Shown: one piece after another, positions 8,797 to 18,013 of the stretch
How positions within the stretch are numbered: the first letter of the stretch is position 1
How the letters are laid out: each line of letters begins with the position of its first letter
Origin: Sergeia podlipaevii
Lineage: Eukaryota; Euglenozoa; Kinetoplastea; Trypanosomatida; Trypanosomatidae
Length of the DNA stretch: 25,717 nt
Assembly: GCA_030849805.1 (NCBI GenBank)
Contig: JASANZ010001937.1
Span: 1 to 25,717 of the forward strand
Direction of reading: 5' to 3'
The notes under the pieces: model-generated
Told to the model about the DNA's origin: nothing
Seen by the model: only the letters and a program-made list of their open reading frames with translations
Databases searched by the model: none
Translations under genes and position numbers: made by a program

Positions 8797-10548
8797 TCAA
8801 AGAGTGCACCTGCATAACATACGTCCAGCAAAGTGCACAGGCATGCCCTTCATGCCTGCCGTAGAAGACCAGTAGTGTCGTGTGAAGGCTGACATATCCC
8901 CGCCCTCTCTCGGCACAAGTTGATAAAAGGAAGCGGTTGATATCACCTTGCACTGAACCCCGGTGTGCGCGGCGGCGGCGGCGGCGGCGGCGTTGACGAA
9001 AGACGCGCTCGACGACATCCATGGAGGCAACTGCTTATGATGCTCTGTGGGGTCGCAAGGCGCCAAAGTTGTAAAACTCGTCTGAGCGCTACAATGACGC
9101 GTGGTGGAGGGTTGCCACTCCGTTATGACGAACAAATAGTAAATATTCAGTCCCGCGATGGCCGCTGGTATGGGTACGGAGGCTGGAAGAGCAGTATCAG
9201 GAAATGTACTGCGTGAGCGAGCACCGAAGCGGAAAGAAGTAGGAAGTGGAGCGCCGTGCGAACGATACCATACAGATGGCGTCGCCCCCACCATCGTCGT
9301 CGTCGATGGTCCAGAAGCAAATGTGTCCGGTTGTATGAGCCGTCGCAGCAGTTCCGAATCCACTGGCAGCAGCTCTTGCACTGGGATCATCTCTTCTTCC
9401 TCATCCGCATCGCCATCGTCGTCCTTCTCGCGAGCCCGCTTGACACCACACAGCACGTTCGATGCGGATTTCTCCAACTTTACAGCGGAAACAGCAGCAG
9501 CGGAAGAACAAGAGTCAGAAGCAGTGGAAGCGGAGGTGGCAGGGGGAGCAACAGCTGCAAAGCCGCCGGGGCCACTAGGCGTGGAACCAAGCTCCTCAAC
9601 CAACACCAGAGCACATCGAGTGCGGCGTTGAAAGGCAAGGAGCCACTCACGCAGAGGCACTTCCTGTCCTGCCGCACGCTCGTACTGATGTAGGTAGCTG
9701 CCGCGGCCACCAGCACCCTCCACCACGAGCAGCGGCACCACTGCATCGGCAACACCAGACGCACTAGATGCTGCATCTGTTGAAGAAAACGCGGTGAAGC
9801 TTCCATCACTACCCTCCACATTGCGTTGCGGATTACAAGCGCCGCTCTCCAGCGGCGGTGGCTCCGTCGTTGTCATGTGATAATGGGTACAAAACACAAA
9901 CAAGTCCTCCATGTCCACACAGGAGATCACATCCACGCGGTCCAGCGCAGCCACAATCGCATTTTGCTGTGCCGACACAGCCCCCACGATACCAGTAGCG
10001 GTTGGATCCACCTGCTGTTGCTGCCCTCCACCTTCCTCCTTTATTTGGGCGGCACGAAGCGCATTCTCAATGCACTCCGTAAAGACACGTAAGTTGAAAG
10101 GGGGTGAAGCTGGCGCTATCACGTACGTCACACGTCCGCCTGCAAGTGCGTGCTGAGCAGCAACGGCGTAGCACCACCGCGAGGCCCCGCCGCTGTGAAA
10201 GGCGTCGCTGGGGTCGCGGCCGACCACAAGCACGTCGGTGCTGTGAAGGCCGGTCTTCTGCACTGCAGCGGCGCTAGAACTCAGACGGTGCTCTGCCACT
10301 TGGTAGTGTGATCCACAACGCTGACGACCACCATCACCACAGCCCTTTATACTTTCCAGTGCCTCCTGCACGAGGGAAGGATGCAGTTGGACAGGCGTAG
10401 CGTGCAGTCTACGAACAAGCAAGCTAGCGTTGTCTCGTACGCGAGAAGGAACCCCCGCCATACCCTTGATGGTTGAACAAGGGATGTTCACACGCGGGGT
10501 GGTGGTGTTAGTGGGGTTGCCCTTCTTATCAGTCAATACCTTCCTCAT
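8797..10548 (-). CDS. Unrecognised protein, suspected degenerate RecA/RAD51-paralogue-like core
   Basis: A 583-residue protein starting at ATG 10548. I do not recognise it with confidence. The order of hydrophobic segments recalls a RecA fold. STDVLVVGRDPSD followed by GGASRWCYAVAAQHAL (103-135) sits where Walker A and its helix would be, but no GKT/GKS is present. GGRVTYVIAPASPPFNLRVF (137-156) resembles the strand-plus-helix carrying the DTEGSF region of RAD51 proteins. VDVISCVDMEDLFVFCTHYH (205-224) is followed by VPLLVVEGAGGRGSYLHQYE (271-290), Walker-B-like with Glu for Asp, and then LREWLLAFQ...CALVLVEE (299-319). Low-complexity inserts lie at about 172-190, 226-266 and 321-420, with an Ala8 run near 520-527. 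If the reading is right, it would be a non-catalytic paralogue (RAD51 paralogue, XRCC2-like or Elp4/5/6-like). That it is a gene is well supported by the long, GC-rich, non-repetitive frame in the polycistron; the function is a guess. Confidence 0.75.
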   Translation of the reverse strand: MRKVLTDKKGNPTNTTTPRVNIPCSTIKGMAGVPSRVRDNASLLVRRLHATPVQLHPSLVQEALESIKGCGDGGRQRCGSHYQVAEHRLSSSAAAVQKTGLHSTDVLVVGRDPSDAFHSGGASRWCYAVAAQHALAGGRVTYVIAPASPPFNLRVFTECIENALRAAQIKEEGGGQQQQVDPTATGIVGAVSAQQNAIVAALDRVDVISCVDMEDLFVFCTHYHMTTTEPPPLESGACNPQRNVEGSDGSFTAFSSTDAASSASGVADAVVPLLVVEGAGGRGSYLHQYERAAGQEVPLREWLLAFQRRTRCALVLVEELGSTPSGPGGFAAVAPPATSASTASDSCSSAAAVSAVKLEKSASNVLCGVKRAREKDDDGDADEEEEMIPVQELLPVDSELLRRLIQPDTFASGPSTTTMVGATPSVWYRSHGAPLPTSFRFGARSRSTFPDTALPASVPIPAAIAGLNIYYLFVITEWQPSTTRHCSAQTSFTTLAPCDPTEHHKQLPPWMSSSASFVNAAAAAAAAHTGVQCKVISTASFYQLVPREGGDMSAFTRHYWSSTAGMKGMPVHFAGRMLCRCTL

Positions 10549-10600
10549 TTCCGATGTTGTTGTTGCTCAATCCTCCCCTTCACCCCCTGTTTACTTTCTG

Positions 10601-10616
10601 ATATATATATATATAT
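10601..10616. repeat. (AT)8 microsatellite
   Basis: First of three TA repeats in 250 bp upstream of the gene starting at 10548; all three are followed by GG on the plus strand. Confidence 0.9.
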
Positions 10617-10702
10617 GGCTCCCTTTTATATTTGTTTCTTTTTTTTGCTTTGTTGTTTTTTCTTGTTCTTCGTTGGTAGTATAAAGATAATAGCAATTAG
10701 GC

Positions 10703-10719
10703 TATATATATATATATAT
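10703..10719. repeat. (TA)8 microsatellite
   Basis: Second of three TA repeats in the probable leader and acceptor region of the gene starting at 10548. Confidence 0.9.
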
Positions 10720-10732
10720 GGCGAGAGAAAGT

Positions 10733-10767
10733 CTTGACGTACAACGACAAAAAAACAAAAAGCCAAG
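10733..10767 (-). promoter_or_regulatory. Possible trans-splice acceptor for the RecA-like gene
   Basis: A T-rich tract on the minus strand (10748-10767) is followed by its first AG at 10733-10734. The resulting leader of about 184 nt has no ATG before 10548. A stronger C/T tract lies farther upstream at about 11473-11504, with AG at 11461-11462, so the choice is uncertain. Confidence 0.35.
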
Positions 10768-10819
10768 ATGCTACCTCTACTGTATACCTCTGAACAGAAA
10801 GTGATAGTAGCAAAAATCT

Positions 10820-10841
10820 TATATATATATATATATATATA
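10820..10841. repeat. (TA)11 microsatellite
   Basis: Third and longest of the three TA repeats upstream of the gene starting at 10548. Confidence 0.9.
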
Positions 10842-11460
10842 TGGATGCCTTTTCGGTGATACTAATGATAAAAAATTCTGTATCCTCCTCACACTATAAA
10901 AGACTATGGCAACTTTTTTTCCCCTCTCTTTACTCGTCGATCGGCTTCCACGGTATATAGTTCGAGTTCAGATAGCAGCAGCACTTTAAAAAGAGAAAAA
11001 CCCCTCTCCCTATCTTCCTTCCAATTAATGTATATTGGAGAAAAAATGAGGTGCAGGAGGAATTTATAAAAAAAAAATAACGACACTGTAGCAAGAGGTG
11101 ACTCGTAGCGCTTTTCCTATCGCACTGGATGCCGCTTTTGATGGTGCTGTTGTTGATGTTTTTTTTTTCTGATTGCTCTATATCTGTGTCTCTGAATATC
11201 TGATGAAATGGCAAAGGAATTTAATATAAATTGACAATGGTTCTTCCTCTCCATATATATGTATTGGCCCCTGTTGTTGCCCACTGAGCTGACGTTCACT
11301 CTCAGATGATACCCAGATTTTTTTTGTGTTTGTGATATGCTCCGGTTGACGCTCTCTAAAGTGGAACAACAAGGGTCAGCAATAAATAGAACCAGATATA
11401 ACTTGAAAAAAAAAAAAGCAGCTACTTGGGAGAAGATAAAAAAAGTGCTAGAACAATATC

Positions 11461-11504
11461 CTATAAGAATAGGTAGAAAAAAAAGAAGAAAAAGAAGAGA
11501 GAAA
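11461..11504 (-). promoter_or_regulatory. Acceptor-like polypyrimidine tract in spacer
   Basis: A C/T-rich run on the minus strand (about 11473-11504) precedes an AG at 11461-11462. It lies 913 nt upstream of the next ATG used by a gene, so it is either a distal acceptor for the gene starting at 10548 or belongs to a non-coding transcript. Confidence 0.35.
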
Positions 11505-11537
11505 CGCGCGCGTACGTGAGATCTTTTTTTTTTTTTC

Positions 11538-11559
11538 GTGTGTGTGTGTGTGTGTGTGT
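11538..11559. repeat. (GT)11 microsatellite
   Basis: Eleven GT units preceded by a T run on the plus strand. Confidence 0.9.
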
Positions 11560-12619
11560 TGTACTTCCCTTTAATAGTTAATTTTTTTTTCCTCCGTTTT
11601 GCTTTCTTCTTCTGTTGCTCTGCTCCGCTAATCAGCCACCTTTATAAAGAGCAGCAACTGATGAATATGTATTTTGCGTTGCGAATAATCGTGTTAGACA
11701 CACAAGTACGCACAAAGGAAAGGTGAAATATAGATAAATATAAAAATAAAAATGAGAAATGCAAACAGCGGCCACTACCCTCGGTAAGTTGTTCTCTCCT
11801 TCTCTCTTATCTTCAGCTCCCGGGGGGCTCTTTTGCTTCTTCCTATACTTAACGTGTACCTATATATAATGCAAGTAGCAGGGGTGAGCGACACGTGTAT
11901 TTTTTTCCTTCTTCTTTTATAGAAAGCAAAAGATAAATATATCTTACCTTCTTCTTCACACTTTAGATAAGACCCTCGGATAAGGCAACGCTATATGCTA
12001 GCAAGAAAAAAAAAAAGAGAAAAAAAATGGAAATGGCGTATCTCCGTTTCCATCACAATTAACACATATATATTAGTAATAATAATTATAAATAACAAGA
12101 AATCAATATTTTTTTTTTTAAGGAAAACTAATTTGGAGATTAAAATAAAAAGCAGAAAAAAGCAATAAAAGGAGAAAAGAGAGAAAGAAAAATGAAGATA
12201 GACAAAGCGTTGAAACATATCAAAAAAGAAAAAAAAACAGGCACGTGAACACGAAGAAGAGATGAGAAGGGGCTCTTTTCGTCCCTACATGTGGAGGTGT
12301 GGTGCATAGACTCATCAAAAAAAAGAAAAAAAAAATGCCCCTCCTCTCATCATCGCGATTGCTACGCGCACACTCCTCTTCTATTCGGCTCTTTTTTTTT
12401 TTTTTAATTGTCATTACGTATCGTTGATGATGCTAAAATGAGGGTATTTATTTTTTAACACAAGTTGATATTGTTTGGCTGGCAATTGCCAATTTAGGAA
12501 AAACGCGTTGTTGAGCTGAAGCAGAGATGATAACAATAATAAAAGCAGTAGAAAAATGAAAAGAAGAGAAAGAGAAAGCGAAAGGGGCGGAAGGAAGAGA
12601 GGAAAAAAAGGATAATAGC

Positions 12620-15600
12620 TCAGTCCTCTAAAGGTCCATCGTACATTTCACAAACTTCCGCAGCCTCATCCAGCGACGGACGTATCAACGGCGTCATGCC
12701 GAGCTCCCCGCGCATGAGTCCCTTGAGCTTCGTCACCTCGCGCGAGACATCATCGTAAAAGTCTCTCCCCAATTCTATCACCTCCTCCACATCCACCTGT
12801 CCCGACAAGTTGTTCGCGTACTGCAGTACACGGTCAAAGGACACAAGTTGCTTAATCATCTGACCCGCGAGTGCGCGCAAGAGACCACCAGTGATGAAAA
12901 TATCAAAATCGGTCGTGTACGGACAGGCAAAAACAGCATCCCACAGACGCAGCGCGTCGTTGGACGAGAACTCTCGCTTGTAGCACATGAGCACCCAGCG
13001 AAAGCAGAAGGACATATCAAAAGACTGGCATTTCACAAGGTGCGCGTAGAGTTTGGGGATAAAGTGTCGCACTAGAACGCGAAGCTGGCGCAGCTTAAAC
13101 GGCATGCCTACGTGTGCATCCATTGAGAAATTTCGCGACATGTGGCGAGCAAGAACGTGACGAAAACACAAGAAGGCACTTGACTCCTCCTCTGTCAGGA
13201 GAGCGATAAGTGCGAGGACGTCACTCATGCCTTGGCAATAGCCAAGATCAAAGTTCAGCATGATGTGGGCCTTCAGCACCTTATGCAGAAGGGCCAGACG
13301 CGGACTCTCCTCCTCACGAAACTCAGGCAGTGTGCGATCCGTCCTCGCAACGTCCTTATCAACGGCGTGCATGTGTTTGCGAAACGCCGTGAAATGGGGC
13401 AACTGCACAGGTAGTATAGACTGCCACTGATGCGTGAGAGCCTCATAGAGAACGCCGTTCTCCTCCCGCTGCGACTGTCGCTTCTGCCGTGTAGCGCCTG
13501 GTGTATAGGCACCAAGAAGGTGGCACCATACTTCAAGTCTGAACACATCACTACTTGCGCTCCGGCGACCTTCAGCATCCAGCGACACGGCGAGACCACC
13601 GCCGTCGTATATAATGTCACGAACCGCATCAAACTTTTCTCGATCCAGCACATCGTCGTCCTTCTGGAAGCACGCGCGCCACTCCGCAACACTGAGAGTG
13701 GGTGGTTTGGAGGTCCCAGCAGCAGCAGCAGACGATAATGATATTTTGCCGCAAGAGGGGGAAGAGGATGGAGACCCACACCGAGGTATCCTCGCGGTAG
13801 AGTCCGCTGCCGCCATCGCTGTCGTTGCAGTGGAACGACAAGGTAAACGAGGAATGGCGTGGTGAATTTCATGCAGCTCTTCGGCGAGGTCGACAAAGGA
13901 CTCCTCCGAGGCTGCGGAAGAAGAGCTGCGAGACCGCGTCTTGCCTTGGCCACCCTCGGCTTGCTGCGAGTACTTCGCAGTAGCACCGCTACCGCCTTCG
14001 CTCCACGTGGGTGCATAAGGGCGTAATATGGAAGAAGCTGTCCACTTGGCCATCCACCGCCAGGAAGGTTGGTGTTGGGAATGCTCACGTGAGGTGAAGG
14101 TAGCTGGTAGCGACGTGGCGGACGAATGTGTCGTGGCCTCATTCCCATTCATGTGAACAGCACCTTGCAACGATGATTTTTGTTGTTGCTGCTGCTGCTG
14201 CTGCCCTTGTAGAGGACGTCGCGACGCCACTTCATGTCGTATCGCTCGTGCAAAAGCTGAGGGTTTCATCGCCTTCACACTTGCTACGAAGCGCGTTGCA
14301 CCCCCCTTGTGAAATACAAACGTATACAAAACCGGCGTATACTTGGGGCCACACACGGTAACCGTCACTGCTTGCACTCGCCGATCGCGTGCAGTGTGAT
14401 GGTGGGTAGTAACGCTCACGTTCGTCATGTCGTACGTACGGAAACATACAAGCGAGGAGTCGGAAGATGTTGCCATGTCCTCTTCAGCAAGAGGATTATC
14501 GATGCCTTTCGCGGCAAGTTTGGATTCTTTTGGTAGAGTTATCCCCTCCAGCCTCTCGTCCATCCCGCTTGTACTAACAGAAGCCGAATCAACGGCAAGA
14601 AAACCACCACCACCAGCAGCAGCAGCTGAAGATGTCCTCACTGGCGTCCTCTCTAGCAAAGACCCCCCACTCTGCTCCCTACTATGAAAAGGTTCTGTTG
14701 CTATATGCCCTGACCCGATCGCTATCGGAGTCACCTCGGTGGCTGCATCCCCTCTAACTCGCCCTTCCCCTATCTCCAGTGATGCGTAGGGTATCACCAT
14801 GCCTGAGACTGGTGTCGCCACTGTGGAATGAGCAGGAGAGACACTACCAGGTTGGAGACACTGTGCAAGATGCGGCAGCCTACGGTTTACAAAGGAGGAG
14901 GGTACCCAGATGGTATATCGATCCACCGTCATCACGCTATCAGTACTCCCCACAGAGTCGCTGCGAGGCAGTTCAGAAAATGGCAGTGGCAGTGATGAGG
15001 GAAGAAGACCGCGAGCTGCTATAGGAATGCCCACGGGGAGCCCCTGGCCTCTCCCCTTCACCTCCACGCTATCTGCGGGCACCACACGCGCGGCGCCCCA
15101 GACTGGAGCTAGAGACGAAGACGCCTCCTTGGGATCAATCAATGGTGCAAGCGTAGCAGATGTAGTAGTAGTAGTAGTAGTAGTGGGGGGATGAGGAGGT
15201 ACCGCAGGAGTAGCGGCACTGGCTTCATGCGAGGAGGAGAGGACGCGAGGTGCCACCGTGCTGACGGGACTCCAAGATGGGCCCGCAAAACTGTTCACAC
15301 GCGATAAAACAAATGCCGCTTCGTCGGTGGCGTCAGCAGAAAATCCGCGGCGATGTGACAACATGGCAGGACTCCTCTTGGCGCTGAGGTCACTCGTGCT
15401 TGCACCACCACCACCACCACTATGACCATCACCCTGTGGAGCTTTCTTCAATGCGCCAGAAGTAGTCGCAGTGGCTGCACCACTTGAGCGATAACTTGTC
15501 TTGCTATTGTCAACCCCAGCGCACGCAGCGCTGATGCCCTCTTTCCCATACTCGACTTTCTCATCTGGATCGGCTACCGCAGCATCAGTGTAGTATCTTG

Positions 15601-16000
15601 GCGCCACATTTTGATTGTTGTCGTTGCCGAAGTGCATCACATCGTGGTATTGCTGCTGCGGCATCAGTGGGGGCAACCCTATCTCCTTCGAGGCGGTGCT
15701 ACTGTTGGTGTCGATGTTGGTGTTATTGTAGTGAACAGAAGAGGAGAATGGTGTGACACACGCAACCTCCTCGTGCAGCTTCCGCGATGAACCACTGCCC
15801 CCACCACTACAATCACTCACCCTCCACGTGACCAACAACAACACACCGCTCTCACTGTGTACAGGCACAGAAGCCAGTGCCGAGGAAGATGCAGAGGTAG
15901 AGGAGGTGGTGGAGTCTTCGATCGCCACGGTGACACCGTGGAAAGCCTCGTACGAGTTGCCGCTGTTGACATCCAGTAACTTTAGGACGAGCTGCTCCAT
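12620..16000 (-). CDS. TBC-domain Rab GTPase-activating protein, TBC1D15/Gyp7-like
   Basis: An 1126-residue protein with ATG at 16000. The catalytic TBC domain occupies about 819-1050. It starts at RLEVWCHLLGAY and contains VDKDVARTDRTLPEF, with the arginine finger Arg886, and NFDLGYCQGMSDVLAL, with the glutamine finger Gln923. It continues through MSFCFRWVLMCYKREF and ALRLWDAVFAC. Both dual-finger residues are present, so it should be an active GAP that stimulates GTP hydrolysis on a Rab protein at internal membranes. The FDLGYCQGMSD and CFRWVLMCYKREF patterns are those of the TBC1D15/TBC1D17/Gyp7 branch. In the N-terminal half, TPVLYTFVFHKGGATRFVAS (555-574) resembles the end of the PH-like Rab-binding domain (DUF3548) of that branch, which here seems broken up by long low-complexity stretches: Gly-rich, Thr8 near 273-280 from an ACT repeat, Ala/Gly near 458-466 and a Gln run near 598-607. 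The substrate Rab is unknown. Confidence 0.93.
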   Translation of the reverse strand: MEQLVLKLLDVNSGNSYEAFHGVTVAIEDSTTSSTSASSSALASVPVHSESGVLLLVTWRVSDCSGGGSGSSRKLHEEVACVTPFSSSVHYNNTNIDTNSSTASKEIGLPPLMPQQQYHDVMHFGNDNNQNVAPRYYTDAAVADPDEKVEYGKEGISAACAGVDNSKTSYRSSGAATATTSGALKKAPQGDGHSGGGGGASTSDLSAKRSPAMLSHRRGFSADATDEAAFVLSRVNSFAGPSWSPVSTVAPRVLSSSHEASAATPAVPPHPPTTTTTTTTSATLAPLIDPKEASSSLAPVWGAARVVPADSVEVKGRGQGLPVGIPIAARGLLPSSLPLPFSELPRSDSVGSTDSVMTVDRYTIWVPSSFVNRRLPHLAQCLQPGSVSPAHSTVATPVSGMVIPYASLEIGEGRVRGDAATEVTPIAIGSGHIATEPFHSREQSGGSLLERTPVRTSSAAAAGGGGFLAVDSASVSTSGMDERLEGITLPKESKLAAKGIDNPLAEEDMATSSDSSLVCFRTYDMTNVSVTTHHHTARDRRVQAVTVTVCGPKYTPVLYTFVFHKGGATRFVASVKAMKPSAFARAIRHEVASRRPLQGQQQQQQQQKSSLQGAVHMNGNEATTHSSATSLPATFTSREHSQHQPSWRWMAKWTASSILRPYAPTWSEGGSGATAKYSQQAEGGQGKTRSRSSSSAASEESFVDLAEELHEIHHAIPRLPCRSTATTAMAAADSTARIPRCGSPSSSPSCGKISLSSAAAAGTSKPPTLSVAEWRACFQKDDDVLDREKFDAVRDIIYDGGGLAVSLDAEGRRSASSDVFRLEVWCHLLGAYTPGATRQKRQSQREENGVLYEALTHQWQSILPVQLPHFTAFRKHMHAVDKDVARTDRTLPEFREEESPRLALLHKVLKAHIMLNFDLGYCQGMSDVLALIALLTEEESSAFLCFRHVLARHMSRNFSMDAHVGMPFKLRQLRVLVRHFIPKLYAHLVKCQSFDMSFCFRWVLMCYKREFSSNDALRLWDAVFACPYTTDFDIFITGGLLRALAGQMIKQLVSFDRVLQYANNLSGQVDVEEVIELGRDFYDDVSREVTKLKGLMRGELGMTPLIRPSLDEAAEVCEMYDGPLED

Positions 16001-16022
16001 TGGTCAAAAATGCACTCTCAAA

Positions 16023-16046
16023 CTGAGGGGTGGAAGGGAGGGGAGA
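16023..16046 (-). promoter_or_regulatory. Trans-splice acceptor for the TBC gene
   Basis: On the minus strand the tract at 16025-16046 is almost pure C/T and runs straight into CTCAG, with AG at 16023-16024. It leaves a 22-nt leader to ATG 16000. This is one of the cleanest acceptors in the window. Confidence 0.7.
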
Positions 16047-16589
16047 ATGTGTATAAATGTATATATATAATAACTATAAAAAAAAAACAGCAGCAAGTGT
16101 TACTGCACACGGAAGCACTCAACAAGTGTGCCAGTGAAAAAGGAAAGAAAAGGTAAAAAGTAGAAATACGAGTTTTCAAAATGAAAACAAAACTGTAAAA
16201 TTAAAAAAGGAAAAGAAAAGGGAAAAATGAAAAGCAAGTAAAGAGTAGCAATATACTTTATTATCTCAAAGAAATGCATAGATGTTTGAGCTCACAAGCA
16301 AAGCAAGTCTTTCCAAAGGAAAAAGGAGACAGCAGTAGCAGCGGTTGGTGCACTCCGTAAGCTTATCCCTTTCTTTCTTTTTTTTAAGGTAATGTATATT
16401 CTGAGTGTAAGTATTTTTTTTTCTCTCTGGTAGATGGGTCAAGCGTGAGGCATATAGCATCATCAACCATAATTAGCGACAATATACCCCAGCAGCTAAT
16501 CACACTACACAATATCACAAACAAAAAAAAGCAAACAAAAAAAGCAACGAGCAGGCCCTCCCCTCCCCCTTCTCACCTTTTACCTTTTG
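16047..16589. other. Spacer between PAR42-like and TBC genes
   Basis: About 540 bp without a gene. It should hold the 3' UTR of the PAR42-like mRNA. Content is A-rich on the plus strand (about 16137-16242), hence T-rich on the sense strand, with a T run near 16411-16419. No structured RNA or repeat was recognised. Confidence 0.6.
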
Positions 16590-17894
16590 CTAGTCACAGC
16601 GGTAGATTAAATGAACCCCCATGGGCGTAACAACAGGCTGGCTCACCTCATGCCTTCGCAATGCAAATGCGATGTTATCAAACTCATCCGACAGTGTTCC
16701 CTCCTCTACCATACCTAGATCACCTCTCTTCTTGGTCGCCACCTCGCTATACTCCAGCACCGCAGCACAGAACTCCTCCACCGTCCAAGGCACAAAACCT
16801 CCAGCGGCTGCTCGTGCGGCGGCGTCACACTCTCGCTCATGCGCACGCAGTACATGACGCGCAATCTCCATCGCATCCTCGACGGAGCGAGTGATGGTTT
16901 CGTTCTTGTTGGCGCGACCGCGAGAAACCCGGTTCTCGAGATCTTTGTGCTTGATGACAAGATGAAACAGATGCAAACGTCTAGGTTCGTTGTCGCCCTC
17001 CACTTTTCCTTCTTCGTCTTGCTTCCTGCTCGCCCCCTCATTCTCCGCTACCGGCAACGCCTCTGTCATTCCACCATGCGCAACTGCAGGAGATGCGGAT
17101 GTGCCATCGTGTCCCGCAGCTGGGCTCGTGTGGTTCTCCGATGCAGCAGCAGCTGTGGATGTAACATCACCACAACCACTACCACTACTAGAAGCATGAT
17201 TGTAATTGCTAGCGTTACTGCTTGCCAGCTTGCTGGCCGTTGCTGCAGCAGCCCACTGCCTCTCCGCATCCTCTTGCCGTTGCTCCTCTCTTTTCTCTTC
17301 CTCCATACGGGTCTGTTTAAGCAGTTTCACCTCCTCCTGCTCCTCACGCAGACGCTTCGAGGAAGGCGCGGCACCGGCCCTCACCTCATAGGTCCGAGTG
17401 CTGTAGCCAAAGCGTATGACGCTACCGACGGGCACCGGAACTGGCTTATGACGCTCAATTTTGTCTCCATTCATTTTGGTTCCATTTGTAGAGCCAAGAT
17501 CAAGCAGCACGAAGCATCCTTGCGCTTTATGAAACACGAGCACGCCATGCACAGAGCTCACTGAAGGGTGCTCGAGCACGTAGTCGCATACAGGGCTCTT
17601 GCCAATGAGATAAAATGGAAACCGATGCAAATGTAGCGCGGGAAATGGTGTGCCATCGCGTGTGCAGTAGAGATGATAAGGGGTAGAAGGCAGGTCCGCC
17701 CAGGCCGGGCAGCGAAAGTACGGTGTCTGTGCATTTAGTTTCTGTGGGTCCGTCACGGCGAGGATGTGCTCTGGAAGCGACCTTGCTGCTTCGCTCAGTG
17801 AAACATCCTTTGCAGCTGGCTTTACCCCAGTGTCCACCCGACCTACACGATCCACGTTAGCCAATCTCTGGAGTAAGCTGTTACTAGAGGCCAT
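16590..17894 (-). CDS. PAR42: FHA domain plus parvulin-type peptidyl-prolyl isomerase, PAR42-like
   Basis: A 434-residue protein starting at ATG 17894. An FHA domain, which binds phosphothreonine, spans about 76-172: LIGKSPVCDYVLEHPSVSSV, then His116 completing SxxH, and GSTNGT at 134-139. A charged Glu/Arg helix (about 180-213) and a low-complexity Ala/Ser/Gly linker (about 214-300) follow. A parvulin PPIase domain fills about 307-434, with HLFHLVIKHKD (His311), a basic loop RVSRGRANK that could bind phosphate as in Pin1, ITRSVEDAMEIA, RGDLGMVEEG, FDNIAFAL and TPMGVHLIYR (His428). The Cys of Pin1 (Cys113) appears replaced by an acidic residue in EYSEVATKK, as in some parvulins. The enzyme would interconvert cis and trans proline bonds, probably after pSer/pThr. 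The same FHA-parvulin architecture is known for PAR42 of Trypanosoma brucei, reported as a nuclear protein needed for growth; this copy seems somewhat longer through its linker. Confidence 0.93.
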   Translation of the reverse strand: MASSNSLLQRLANVDRVGRVDTGVKPAAKDVSLSEAARSLPEHILAVTDPQKLNAQTPYFRCPAWADLPSTPYHLYCTRDGTPFPALHLHRFPFYLIGKSPVCDYVLEHPSVSSVHGVLVFHKAQGCFVLLDLGSTNGTKMNGDKIERHKPVPVPVGSVIRFGYSTRTYEVRAGAAPSSKRLREEQEEVKLLKQTRMEEEKREEQRQEDAERQWAAAATASKLASSNASNYNHASSSGSGCGDVTSTAAAASENHTSPAAGHDGTSASPAVAHGGMTEALPVAENEGASRKQDEEGKVEGDNEPRRLHLFHLVIKHKDLENRVSRGRANKNETITRSVEDAMEIARHVLRAHERECDAAARAAAGGFVPWTVEEFCAAVLEYSEVATKKRGDLGMVEEGTLSDEFDNIAFALRRHEVSQPVVTPMGVHLIYRCD

Positions 17895-17987
17895 TAATGT
17901 GCTTATTTTTTTTTTCTTCTTCTTCTATTGAAAGTAAGAAGCGTGTGTGCCTTGTTGTTTGTTGTTCTCAGCGTCACTGGAGAAGAC

Positions 17988-18013
17988 CTACAAAAAAAAA
18001 AGGCAAAAGCAAA
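17988..18013 (-). promoter_or_regulatory. Trans-splice acceptor for the PAR42-like gene
   Basis: The minus-strand tract TTTGCTTTTGCC plus T10 ends in GTAG, with AG at 17988-17989. The 93-nt leader to ATG 17894 has no earlier ATG. A weaker tract with AG at 17925-17926 would give a 30-nt leader. Confidence 0.6.

Larger units (their letters stand above)
10842..12619. other. Gene-poor spacer between TBC and RecA-like genes
   Basis: About 1.8 kb with no convincing gene; with the leader region, the gap between the coding regions is about 2.07 kb. It holds a minus-strand C/T tract with AG (11461-11504), a (GT)11 repeat (11538-11559), a long minus-strand pyrimidine-rich region (about 12120-12235), a partial inverted repeat (12261-12273 with 12337-12351) and a 12-bp palindrome TGGCAATTGCCA (12480-12491). 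Small frames here translate to Phe/Lys-rich sequence produced by homopolymers. Confidence 0.6.

Noticed and set aside
13273..14148. 291-codon minus-strand frame inside the TBC gene
   Set aside because: It is another frame of the catalytic-domain coding sequence, with an Arg/Ser/Pro-rich composition and no motif.
16839..17564. 241-codon plus-strand frame opposite the PAR42-like gene
   Set aside because: Antisense shadow; no recognisable domain, and the FHA and parvulin motifs on the other strand are unambiguous.
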